A DNA stretch of 64,000 nt from the NCBI RefSeq assembly GCF_030315975.1, contig NZ_JASXSZ010000001.1, positions 248,001 to 312,000 on the forward strand, in the 5' to 3' direction. Made by a program: the position numbers and the translations under genes. The notes under the pieces are model-generated. The model had not been told where the DNA came from, did not search any database, and saw only the letters and a program-made list of their open reading frames with translations. Within the stretch, counting starts at the first letter, position 1. The number at the start of each line of letters is the position of its first letter. This DNA comes from Microbacterium candidum (GTDB taxonomy: Bacteria; Actinomycetota; Actinomycetes; Actinomycetales; Microbacteriaceae). Below are positions 28,124 to 35,471 of the stretch, piece after piece.

Positions 28124-29127
28124 GCACGCACCCCGTCACCCTGTTCACCGGTCAGTGGGCCGACCTGCCCTTCGAGGAAGTTGCGCGGCTCGCCGCCTCC
28201 TGGGGGTACGACGGCCTCGAGATCGCGGCGTCAGGCGACCACCTCGACCTTCAGCGGGCCGAAGCGGATCCGGAGTACGTGCAGTCGCGCCTCGACATCC
28301 TCGACCGCCACGGGCTGAACGTCTACGCGATCTCGAACCATCTCGCCGGGCAGGCGGTGTGTGACGACCCGATCGACTTTCGCCACCAGGCGATCGTGCG
28401 TCCGTACGTGTGGGGCGACGGGGACGGCGAGGGCGTGCGACAGCGTGCGGCCGACGACATGAAGCGCGCGGCGCGGGTCGCGCGCAAGCTCGGCGTGGAC
28501 ACCGTCGTCGGGTTCACCGGGTCGAGCATCTGGCCGTACGTGGCCATGTTCCCGCCCGTGCCTGCATCCGTCATCGACGCCGGCTACGAGGACTTCGCGA
28601 ACCGCTGGAACCCGATCCTGGATGTGTTCGACGCGGAAGGGGTCAGGTTCGCGCACGAGGTGCACCCGTCCGAGATCGCCTACGACTACTGGACCAGCGT
28701 GCGCACCCTCGAGGCGATCAGGCACCGCGAGGCGTTCGGGTTCAACTGGGATCCATCACACATGATGTGGCAGAACATCGATCCGGTCGGGTTCATCTGG
28801 GACTTCCAGACTCGCATCTACCACGTGGACTGCAAGGACACGCGGATGCGCCCGCAGAACGGGCGCGCCGGCGTGCTCGGCTCCCACCTCGCGTGGGGTG
28901 ACCCCCGCCGCGGCTGGGACTTCGTGTCCACAGGGCACGGCGACGTCCCTTGGGAGGATGCGTTCCGCGCGCTCGAGGCGATCGGATACACCGGACCGAT
29001 CTCGATCGAGTGGGAGGATGCTCGAATGGACCGCCTGCATGGCGCCGCCCAGGCGGTGGATTACGTGAGGTCGCTGCTATGGCCGCAGCCCGCAGCATCC
29101 TTCGACGCCGCCTTCAGCAATCAGTGA
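28120..29127 (+). CDS. Sugar phosphate isomerase/epimerase-family TIM barrel (second)
   Basis: 335 residues. VTLFTGQWADLPFEEVARLAASWGYDGLEIA start, TVVGFTGSSIWPYVAMFPP, FAHEVHPSEIAYDYWTS (Glu ligand), FGFNWDPSHMMWQNID (Asp, His), YHVDCKDTRM and PISIEWEDARMDRLHG (Glu). All metal ligands of the family are present. Frequently found with Gfo/Idh/MocA enzymes in inositol or keto-glycoside clusters. ATG overlaps the first barrel's stop; last gene of the operon. Confidence 0.88.
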   Translation: MSTHPVTLFTGQWADLPFEEVARLAASWGYDGLEIAASGDHLDLQRAEADPEYVQSRLDILDRHGLNVYAISNHLAGQAVCDDPIDFRHQAIVRPYVWGDGDGEGVRQRAADDMKRAARVARKLGVDTVVGFTGSSIWPYVAMFPPVPASVIDAGYEDFANRWNPILDVFDAEGVRFAHEVHPSEIAYDYWTSVRTLEAIRHREAFGFNWDPSHMMWQNIDPVGFIWDFQTRIYHVDCKDTRMRPQNGRAGVLGSHLAWGDPRRGWDFVSTGHGDVPWEDAFRALEAIGYTGPISIEWEDARMDRLHGAAQAVDYVRSLLWPQPAASFDAAFSNQ

Positions 29128-29198
29128 CGAGGCCGGCGCTCAGTCCTCGAGGGCTTGATGCGGACGTGCCGACGCAAGGCGAGGGGGCGTAGCCCCCG

Positions 29199-29335
29199 CG
29201 CGCGAGCCGTCCTTCTCGTAGGCGGCCCCGCGGTGCAGCAGGATCACCCTGTCGGCGTCCTGCTCGATCGAGCCCGATTCACGCAGGTCGGAGAGTGCCT
29301 GCTTCTTGCCGCGTCGCTCCGCCAGGGCACGCAAG
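29199..29335 (-). pseudogene. Degenerate partial copy of the dnaB 3' region
   Basis: Minus-strand frame 29334-29140 reads RGKKQALSDLRESGSIEQDAD, RVILLHRGAAYEKD, matching the genuine DnaB residues ADKKPALSDLRESGSIEQDAD, MVILLHREAAYEKD. Over 29209-29312 against 32543-32646 I count about ten differences in 105 bases by eye. Homology fades after YEKD. It is in the same orientation as dnaB, 3 kb away. A short frame from a leaderless ATG at 29429 (MITKARRHPAKRP...) runs into it out of frame, so no intact product is supported. Confidence 0.75.
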
Positions 29336-29436
29336 ACCCTGTGACGGACGCGGCGATGTCGGCCCCCGGCGCCACGACGGGAGCGTCGTCGGGACGCTTC
29401 GCGGGATGCCGGCGGGCCTTCGTGATCATGGCCATC

Positions 29437-29464
29437 ACCATAGCCGAGTTCATAAAAAGGGCAA
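29437..29464 (-). promoter_or_regulatory. Minus-facing half of a mirrored divergent promoter
   Basis: On the minus strand -35 TTGCCC (29464-29459), 16-base spacer, -10 TATGGT (29442-29437). Its -10 side, ACCATAGCCGA, is an exact inverted copy of the plus-strand promoter's TCGGCTATGGT at 29516-29526. It points into the dnaB remnant; the predicted transcript would begin at about the ATG 29429. Confidence 0.5.
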
Positions 29465-29498
29465 GTCAGCCGACATTTTCTACCCTGAGTCCAGCGAG

Positions 29499-29526
29499 TT
29501 GACTTTTACCGGGGGTCGGCTATGGT
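29499..29526 (+). promoter_or_regulatory. Promoter of the small basic-protein gene
   Basis: -35 TTGACT (29499-29504), 16-base spacer, -10 TATGGT (29521-29526). The next start codon is the ATG at 29568, with AGGGGAAG about 10 bases upstream, giving a leader of about 35 bases. Confidence 0.6.
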
Positions 29527-29567
29527 CGTGAGTTCACCCGCCAGCCGACCAGGGGAAGCGAGTCGTC

Positions 29568-29702
29568 ATGTCAGGCAGATCACCTCGAGCACGAGACGCG
29601 AAGAAACCCGCACAGCTGACGCCGAAGGAGAAGCGCGCCGAGAAGCGCGCGAGCCAGGAATCACGAGCGTTCATCAAGCCACGCAAGGGCGCGTCCGGCT
29701 GA
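29568..29702 (+). CDS. Small basic protein, 44 residues
   Basis: MSGRSPRARDAKKPAQLTPK followed by EKRAEKRASQESRAFIKPRKG; strongly basic and helix-prone, with no membrane segment. It has its own recognisable promoter (29499-29526) and a good ribosome site AGGGGAAG. I do not recognise a named family; the composition suggests nucleic-acid or ribosome association (inference). Confidence 0.6.
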   Translation: MSGRSPRARDAKKPAQLTPKEKRAEKRASQESRAFIKPRKGASG

Positions 29703-29743
29703 CGAACGGCGCGGGCTCCTCACCTCGAGGGGCCCGCGGCACT

Positions 29744-30586
29744 TCAGCGCAGGCGCGGGTCGCCTTCGAGCACGACCGCCACCCCGTCCTCGGAGTTCGA
29801 CGGCGCGACTTCGTCCGCCGCAGCGAGGGCCTCCGGTTCGGCGTTCGCCATTGCGATGCCGCAGCCCGCCCACCGGAGCATCGAGACGTCGTTGAGAGCG
29901 TCGCCGAACGCGAGCACCTCGGACCGGTCGATCCCGAGCTTGGCGCACAGATGCGCGAGCCCGGTCGCCTTGGTGACGCCCTCGGCCATGACTTCGACGA
30001 ACGGGGCGCCGGAGAGCGTCGCCTCGAATCCGTGAGGATCCAGTTCGTCGAGCGTCGCGAAGATCGCCGAGGTGGGGATCGTGCGGTGGCGGATCACCAG
30101 CTTGAGGCTCGGGGCCGCCAGCACCTCGCTGAGCGGACGCGTGTCCATCGTGGCAGGCTCCCGCTTGTGATCGCTGTACGCGGCGAGCTCGGCGTAGCCC
30201 CTCTCGGCGACGAAGACCTCGCCGGCCTCGCGCACACTGGCGTACACGAGATCCGGGATGCGGGCGCCGAGCTCGCGCGCGATCCTCTGCTGCACCGGAA
30301 CCTCGAGCTCGTCCGCGAAGAGCGTCTCGCGCGTGCCCAGATGCACCGCATAGGCGCCGTTGCCGCACAGTATCCAGCCGTCGAAGCCCGCCTCCTCCGC
30401 GATCTGCCGTACCCCGATCGGCTGCCGCGCCGTGACGGGGACGACGATGATCCCCGCTGCTCGCACGGCATCGAGGGCGGCGCGCGTTCGCGCGGTCACG
30501 TGTCCGGACTCGTCGAGCAGCGTCCCATCGAGGTCGGTCGCGACAAGCCGGAACCGCGGATGCTGGAGGCCCTGCACATCCGTCAT
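29744..30586 (-). CDS. HAD-superfamily Cof-type phosphatase
   Basis: 280 residues. Nucleophile motif LVATDLDGTLLDE (Asp18, Asp20), motif II VPVTARQP, Lys in EGVTKATGLAHL, and motif IV VLAFGDALNDVSMLRWAG. The C2B cap marks the Cof/YbiV group that dephosphorylates sugar phosphates or pyridoxal phosphate. ATG at 30586 chosen to begin 15 residues before the first strand. Single gene. Confidence 0.92.
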   Translation of the reverse strand: MTDVQGLQHPRFRLVATDLDGTLLDESGHVTARTRAALDAVRAAGIIVVPVTARQPIGVRQIAEEAGFDGWILCGNGAYAVHLGTRETLFADELEVPVQQRIARELGARIPDLVYASVREAGEVFVAERGYAELAAYSDHKREPATMDTRPLSEVLAAPSLKLVIRHRTIPTSAIFATLDELDPHGFEATLSGAPFVEVMAEGVTKATGLAHLCAKLGIDRSEVLAFGDALNDVSMLRWAGCGIAMANAEPEALAAADEVAPSNSEDGVAVVLEGDPRLR

Positions 30587-30702
30587 CTCAGCGCAGGGAC
30601 CGTGTCGATCATGCGGCCAAGTGTACGGAGGGTGGAATGTCCATCCGGGCACGGCATGGACGGTCCCCCTGGCGCAACGGTCGTTCGAGGTCGGCGGGTC
30701 CT

Positions 30703-30918
30703 ATGATCTGCTTGCGTGCGGAAGAAGGCCGATTCATCGAATACCCGTCGGATCCGGCGCCCATCAAACTTCATGGGGAGGGACTTCATGACACGAATCG
30801 CAGCGGAGCCTGGTGGCTGCTGAGCCTGATCTCGATCATCGGCTGGATCATCGTGATCGTGATCCAAGCGCTGCGCTCCGATCCGGCGGGGCGACGATTC
30901 GACAGAGCTCGGCCGTGA
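30703..30918 (+). pseudogene. Truncated DUF805-like membrane gene
   Basis: 71 residues. The C-terminal half, GLHDTNRSGAWWLLSLISIIGWIIVIVIQALRSDPAGRRFD, is the end of a DUF805 membrane protein (RLHD-x-x-RSG-WW...G), whereas intact members have about 110-150 residues with two further helices. The first 28 residues are not recognisable. Either a decayed gene or a very short functional relative. Its TGA overlaps the GTG of the next gene, so it may still be translated as an upstream coupled frame. Confidence 0.5.
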
Positions 30919-31418
30919 CGACGACGATGCAGCTCATCACCGAGGCCGACTGGCAGGTGCTGCGCGATGCCCGTCTGACCGCACTCCGGGATGCGCCCGA
31001 GGCATTCAGCTCCACGTACGCACGCGAGGTGGCGTTCGACGAGAAGACCTGGCGCGGACGCACCGCCACGACCCGGAACTTCGTCGCGCGGGATGCCGGC
31101 TCGCAGGTCATCGGGCTCGTCGGCGGGCGACGGATGCCCGACAGCCCCAGCAGCGATCGGGAAGTGCTGTCGCTCTGGGTCGCGCCGTCGGCGCGAGGTC
31201 ACGGGGTCGCCGGAATGCTCATCGATGCGGTCGCCGACTGGGCTCGAAAGGAGGGCGCCCGCACGCTGCGCCTCTGGGTCGTCGACGACAACACCCCTGC
31301 CCAAGCCGCCTACCTCCGCGCGGGCTTCACCATGACCGGCGAACGCCAATCCGTCAGCCCCGACGACCCACGATTCGAAGTGCGCATGTCCCGCTCGCTC
31401 TCTCCGTGTGAGCGATAG
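30915..31418 (+). CDS. GNAT family N-acetyltransferase
   Basis: 167 residues. LITEADWQVLRDARLTALRDAPEAFSSTYAREVAFDEKTW, core acetyl-CoA motif EVLSLWVAPSARGHGVAGMLIDAV (R-G-x-G-V-A) and TLRLWVVDDNTPAQAAYLRAGFTMTGE. Belongs to the PF00583 group that usually has this DAPEAF opening. Starts at a GTG overlapping the DUF805-like stop (GTGA). Acceptor unknown. Confidence 0.88.
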   Translation: MTTTMQLITEADWQVLRDARLTALRDAPEAFSSTYAREVAFDEKTWRGRTATTRNFVARDAGSQVIGLVGGRRMPDSPSSDREVLSLWVAPSARGHGVAGMLIDAVADWARKEGARTLRLWVVDDNTPAQAAYLRAGFTMTGERQSVSPDDPRFEVRMSRSLSPCER

Positions 31419-31650
31419 CGCCTTGCGGCGGCTCGGTGCCGCCCGAACGCTTCCTCGATCCGTTGGCGTCGTCGGGGCGTGGTGAAACAACCCGCTCGTT
31501 GTCTCGACCCACCCATTGACAGCCGGGTGTCCCGGTGGTTCTCCGGTCACCGTAACGCCGGGTCGCGTGGATGCCGGAGTGCTCCCTGCGCCGTCGAGAC
31601 AGCGTGGTCCGGGAGCGCCCGGGGTCCGGCCACGAGACTGGGGATTCATC

Positions 31651-32157
31651 ATGAAGATCTCGCGATGGGCAGCGCTGCCGGTCGTTCTCGCCCTGGGGTC
31701 GGTGATTGCCGTGGCAGGCCCCGCATCCGCCGCCAGTCCGAACGGCCAGACAGTGACGTCGACCCAGAACGTCCACGGCGTCTTCTGGGAGAAGCAGGCC
31801 ACCAACCCGTGCACGGGCGACACCTTCAACGGCGGCAAGGGGATCCAGTTCACGGGGAACCTGGTCAACCACATCACCTTCTTCACGAACAGCGACGAGG
31901 TGTGGATGACGTTCACCGAGACCGGAGCGATCCTCGGCATCGACGACGGCAACGGCGTCACCTACAGCGGGCATGCGACGGCGTGGGGCAACTTCAACAT
32001 GAACGAGCGCAACGCCAACAACGCGTTCACCCTCACCATCAAGGCCACTGGATCAGACGGATCGACTGTCTTCGCGCACGATACCGCCGTGTGGGTCATG
32101 AACGCGGATGGCACCGTCACCGTGAACTTCGACAAGTTCAACATGACCTGCGGCTGA
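31651..32157 (+). CDS. Secreted protein of unknown function
   Basis: 168 residues: signal peptide MKISRWAALPVVLALGSVIA ending near GPASA-AS, then a beta-rich domain with Asn/Thr/Gly, exactly two cysteines (NPCTGD and the terminal MTCG), likely disulphide-linked. No family recognised; resembles small secreted actinobacterial beta-barrel proteins with the NPC...G pattern. ATG at 31651 is preceded by GGGGA. The 230 bases upstream hold no gene. Confidence 0.7.
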   Translation: MKISRWAALPVVLALGSVIAVAGPASAASPNGQTVTSTQNVHGVFWEKQATNPCTGDTFNGGKGIQFTGNLVNHITFFTNSDEVWMTFTETGAILGIDDGNGVTYSGHATAWGNFNMNERNANNAFTLTIKATGSDGSTVFAHDTAVWVMNADGTVTVNFDKFNMTCG

Positions 32158-32411
32158 CGGGACCCATCCCGGTCGCGCCAGACAAAGTCCGAGTTCGACC
32201 GCTGAGGAGCGCGTGGTGCGGGTTCGCGTTCCGCCCGTCGAGCGGTGACGGGACGCGAATCCGCTCACGCCCCCGACCCCTCGAGGGCCTCAGTCTCAGG
32301 AGAGTCCGTGGTCTCGCCAGCCGGGATGCAGTTAAGACATCAGAGCAGACCGCGTTTCGTGTGGGTTTCTAGCAGGCACGACCACACACCGCGGACAGAA
32401 ACTCTGAGGAA
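32158..32411. other. Gene-free stretch between secreted protein and dnaB
   Basis: About 250 bases between two convergent genes. No reading frame with coding character, no clear terminator, no repeat. Nothing else seen. Confidence 0.5.
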
Positions 32412-34985
32412 CTATTGGAAGTCGCCGCCCGGCGCCATATCCGTGAAGCGGGAGAAGTGGCCCTGGAACGCGACGGTGATCGTGTCGGTCGGACCGTTTC
32501 GGTGCTTCGCGACAATGAGGTCGGCCTCCCCTGCGCGGGGGCTGTCCTTCTCATAGGCCGCCTCGCGGTGCAGCAGGATCACCATGTCGGCGTCCTGCTC
32601 GATCGAGCCCGACTCACGTAGGTCGGAGAGGGCCGGCTTCTTGTCGGCGCGCTGCTCGGGACCACGGTTCAGCTGCGACAGCGCGATGACCGGCACCTGA
32701 AGCTCCTTCGCGAGGAGCTTGAGCGCACGTGAGAACTCCGAGACTTCCTGCTGGCGGCTCTCGACGCGCTTGCCCGACGTCATGAGCTGCAGGTAGTCGA
32801 TGATCACCATCTTGAGGCCGTGCTTCTGCTTGAGGCGGCGGCACTTCGCGCGGATCTCCACGAGCGTCATGTTCGGGCTGTCGTCGATGAACAGGGGCGA
32901 CTGGTCGATGCGTCCACGGGTCGACGCGATGGTCGTCCAGTCGCGGGAGTCGAGCGTGCCCTTGCGCATGTTCTGCAGCGGCACCGCGGCCTCGGCGCTC
33001 ATGAGGCGCATCGCGATCTCCGACCGCCCCATTTCGAGTGAGAACACGACGGTCGGCATCTGTGCCTTGATCGAAGCGGCCCGCGCGAAATCCAGAGCCA
33101 ACGTCGAGTTGTGGGTCGGGATCATCGATTCACCCGCCAGGTACAGGTGCTCGTCGTTGTCGACCTGCACGCAGCGCACCGGCACGCTCGCCATCGCGCG
33201 GATCGCCTTGACGTAGCGCCTGCTCGTGCGGCGCGTGTCCGCCGGGCGCTCCTGCTCGTGCAACGCGCGCTTGCGCTCGAGCCAGAACACGTCGTCGGTC
33301 GTCGAGAAGTTGAGGATATAGCAGGTGGAGGATGCCTCGGAGCGGCCGTTCACGCGCTTGGTCGTGCGCCCGCAGCGGTAGCCGAGGCTGACGATCAGCT
33401 CGTACACCGAGTCGGCGAGCTTCTCGTTCGTCACGGCGAACTGGCAGGAGCCGACTCCCCTGACGACCGTGCCGTCGGTATCCAGGAGACCGGCCAGCAG
33501 TTCGCGGCGCTGCGCCTCCGACGCCCGCAGGTAGGCGATCGGCACGTGCTTGTCGCCGAGCACGCCGGCCTTGCGCAGCAGGGCCGTGAACGAGCCGTGG
33601 TCACGATGGCAGTCGGCGCACCGCTGCGCTTCGCCGGAGTAGGGCTTGCCGCAGTCGGGGCACGACAGGCGCTCGGGGTGTGCCCCCTTGTTCTTCGGCC
33701 CGCAGGTGCGACCGCACGTGCGCACGTGCGGGTGACGTGCCGTGAACTCGGTCCTGCACACCTCGCAGGTGCGGACGAGCGACTCCCGCTCGAGGAGCTG
33801 GAGCGAATGAAGCATGCCCCCACGGGACTGGACCCGCATCCCGCTGCGCGCGATGAACGAGGGGATCTCGTCGGTTTCGCTCGTCAGCCGGGCGCCGTCG
33901 CTGTGCCCGTCGCCGAGCCACGCGCCGAGGGCGTAGGGCGCGACGGGCAGATCAGCCTCGGGCGCCTGCAGCGCCAGGGCATTCCGCACCGAGTGATTGG
34001 CCCGCTCCTCGGCGCCGACGGTGAGTGTCGCGAGCATCTGCTCCGTCGTGACGACAGAGGCACCGATCCGCGCTCCTCGCCGCGCCGCTCGCGTCTCGGT
34101 CAGCCACTGGTGCTCGGCGTCGGCGATGATCGTCGAGCCGTCCGAGAACTCGATCTCGTAGCAGGGGCGGCCGACCATGACCTCGGTCGCGGCGACGACT
34201 CGCGTGGGTCGGCCGTCCGCGTCGTAGAGCTCGTCGCCGACGCTGACCGCACCCATCGTGGTCCAGCCGGTCGGGGTGGGCAATGGGGTGTCGAGGGCGA
34301 GAGCCTTGCCCATAGCCGGTCGCGCGGCGACGACGATCATCTGACCGGGATGCAGGCCGTTCGTCAGCTGGTCGAGTCCGGCGAAGCCGGTCGGGATGCC
34401 GGTCATCTGACCGTCCCGCCCGCGCGCCGCCTCGATCTCCTCGACAGCCGCGTCGACGGCGACCGTCAGCGGTACGTAGTCTTCCGTGGCCTCGGCGCCC
34501 GTGACGGAGTAGATCTCGGCCTGCGCATTGTTGACGAGGTCGAGCGCCTCGCCCTGACCCGAGTACCCCATCTGAACGATGCGAGTGCCCGCCTCGACGA
34601 GACGACGCAGGAGTGCGCGCTCGGAGACGATGGACGCGTAGTACCCGGCGTTCGCCGCAGTCGGCACGATCGAGGTCAGCGTGTGGAGATAGTCGGCGCC
34701 GCCGGCGCGCTCGAGCTCCCCCGTCTTGATGAGCTCGTCCGTCACGGCGACGACGTCCGTCGGCTCGCCGTGCGAGTACAGCGTGAGGATGGCCTCGAAG
34801 ATCAGCTCGTGCTTCGGAATGTAGAAGTCGGCCCCGCGCAGCGTCTCGATGACATCGGCCACCGCATCCTTCGACAGGAGCATGCCGCCGAGGGCGCTCT
34901 GCTCCGCCAGCAGGTCGTGCGGAGGTGTGCGCTCATGCTCGCGGGGGGTACCGAGTCGTTCGGGGGCGATGTCGGCGATGGACAC
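32412..34985 (-). CDS. dnaB: Replicative DNA helicase DnaB, intein-containing precursor
   Basis: 857-residue precursor: N-extein 1-227, intein 228-626, C-extein 627-857, so the mature helicase is 458 residues, normal for DnaB. N-domain PPHDLLAEQSALGGMLLS; RecA-like domain with Walker A ARPAMGK/STLALDF interrupted by the intein between GK and S; Walker B LKMVIIDYLQLM; H4/arginine region DLRESGSIEQDADMVILLHRE. Hexameric 5'-3' helicase of the replisome. GTG 34985 chosen, with GAGGAGG 9 bases before it. Unlike many relatives it is not directly downstream of rplI. Confidence 0.96.
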   Translation of the reverse strand: MSIADIAPERLGTPREHERTPPHDLLAEQSALGGMLLSKDAVADVIETLRGADFYIPKHELIFEAILTLYSHGEPTDVVAVTDELIKTGELERAGGADYLHTLTSIVPTAANAGYYASIVSERALLRRLVEAGTRIVQMGYSGQGEALDLVNNAQAEIYSVTGAEATEDYVPLTVAVDAAVEEIEAARGRDGQMTGIPTGFAGLDQLTNGLHPGQMIVVAARPAMGKALALDTPLPTPTGWTTMGAVSVGDELYDADGRPTRVVAATEVMVGRPCYEIEFSDGSTIIADAEHQWLTETRAARRGARIGASVVTTEQMLATLTVGAEERANHSVRNALALQAPEADLPVAPYALGAWLGDGHSDGARLTSETDEIPSFIARSGMRVQSRGGMLHSLQLLERESLVRTCEVCRTEFTARHPHVRTCGRTCGPKNKGAHPERLSCPDCGKPYSGEAQRCADCHRDHGSFTALLRKAGVLGDKHVPIAYLRASEAQRRELLAGLLDTDGTVVRGVGSCQFAVTNEKLADSVYELIVSLGYRCGRTTKRVNGRSEASSTCYILNFSTTDDVFWLERKRALHEQERPADTRRTSRRYVKAIRAMASVPVRCVQVDNDEHLYLAGESMIPTHNSTLALDFARAASIKAQMPTVVFSLEMGRSEIAMRLMSAEAAVPLQNMRKGTLDSRDWTTIASTRGRIDQSPLFIDDSPNMTLVEIRAKCRRLKQKHGLKMVIIDYLQLMTSGKRVESRQQEVSEFSRALKLLAKELQVPVIALSQLNRGPEQRADKKPALSDLRESGSIEQDADMVILLHREAAYEKDSPRAGEADLIVAKHRNGPTDTITVAFQGHFSRFTDMAPGGDFQ
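33108..34304 (-). other. Class 3-like DnaB intein with LAGLIDADG endonuclease and cysteine-cluster insertion
   Basis: 399 residues inserted after the P-loop Lys (GK) and before Ser. It begins with Ala instead of Cys/Ser. Block B reads ADAEHQWLTE with Trp67, block F VRCVQVDND with Cys378, and block G ends PTHN with Thr397-His398-Asn399; +1 is Ser. Together these are the Trp-Cys-Thr signature of class 3 inteins, where the block F Cys starts splicing. Endonuclease motifs are YALGAWLGDG (124-133) and ELLAGLLDTDG (268-278). Between them are cysteines 180, 183, 197, 201 and 215, 218, 229, 232, two zinc-ribbon-like clusters. Confidence 0.93.
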
Positions 34986-35471
34986 GTGCGGCGTCCTCCT
35001 CTGCTGCTCGGGCACTTCGACGGGCCAAGCACAACACAGACCTCGGACATCGCGTCGCGCGCACGACGCATGTTCGTTGATCCCCCCGCGGGCCTCGCCC
35101 CACGTTAGGCAGGACGGTTTCCACATGCAACACCGCCTGTGGATAACTCTGTGGACTTCCTGCGGGAAACGCCGTGGGTCCTGTGCAGAACTGCTGTGGA
35201 GAACTCGGGGGCCTCAAGGGAATTTCTTCACGATTGACCCTTGTGACCTGGGGTTTATGAATCCACACCCTGTGGATGGAATGCGACTTGAAGTACACGT
35301 TGAAGGTTTCCTCCCCCGTGTGCACCTGTGCACAACGAGGACGCGGTCGCCGAAGTTCCTCAAACGTATGGACGCGCGACCGCGACGCGTGTATCGTGAG
35401 CGGTCCAGGCACCCTCACCCAGCTCGTCTGCGCTCAGGCAGACGCGGCAGAGCATCGCTTTGGAGGTGAAC
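34986..35471. other. dnaB upstream region, no gene
   Basis: About 485 bases between the divergent dnaB and the repeat-protein gene. It contains the DnaA-box-like cluster (35138-35279) and no coding frame that looks real. AT content rises locally around 35221-35260. Confidence 0.6.
35138..35279. promoter_or_regulatory. Cluster of DnaA-box-like sites upstream of dnaB
   Basis: Consensus TTATCCACA: a perfect box on the minus strand (TGTGGATAA, 35138-35146), an 8/9 match TGTGGAGAA at 35195-35203, 7/9 matches GAATCCACA (35259-35267) and TGTGGATGG (35271-35279), and a weak TGTGGACTT at 35150. The 35261-35277 pair forms ATCCACA-CCC-TGTGGAT. No dnaA/dnaN gene is in view, so regulation of dnaB or a secondary DnaA-binding locus are the alternatives. 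Confidence 0.45.

Noticed and set aside
29244..29429. Leaderless 61-residue frame (MITKARRHPAKRP...) as a real gene
   Set aside because: A promoter is placed correctly, but the second half reads the dnaB remnant out of frame, so I keep it as part of the remnant until conservation is shown.
33600..33790. A separate zinc-finger protein gene inside dnaB
   Set aside because: The cysteine clusters are in frame with the intein and between its two LAGLIDADG motifs; no independent start is needed.
33111..35108. 665-residue plus-strand frame across dnaB
   Set aside because: Shadow of dnaB and its intein; no recognisable domain.
35138..35279. Chromosomal origin of replication
   Set aside because: The DnaA-box cluster is suggestive, but dnaA, dnaN, rpmH and gyrB are not in the window and the number of perfect boxes is one, so I list it only as a regulatory region.
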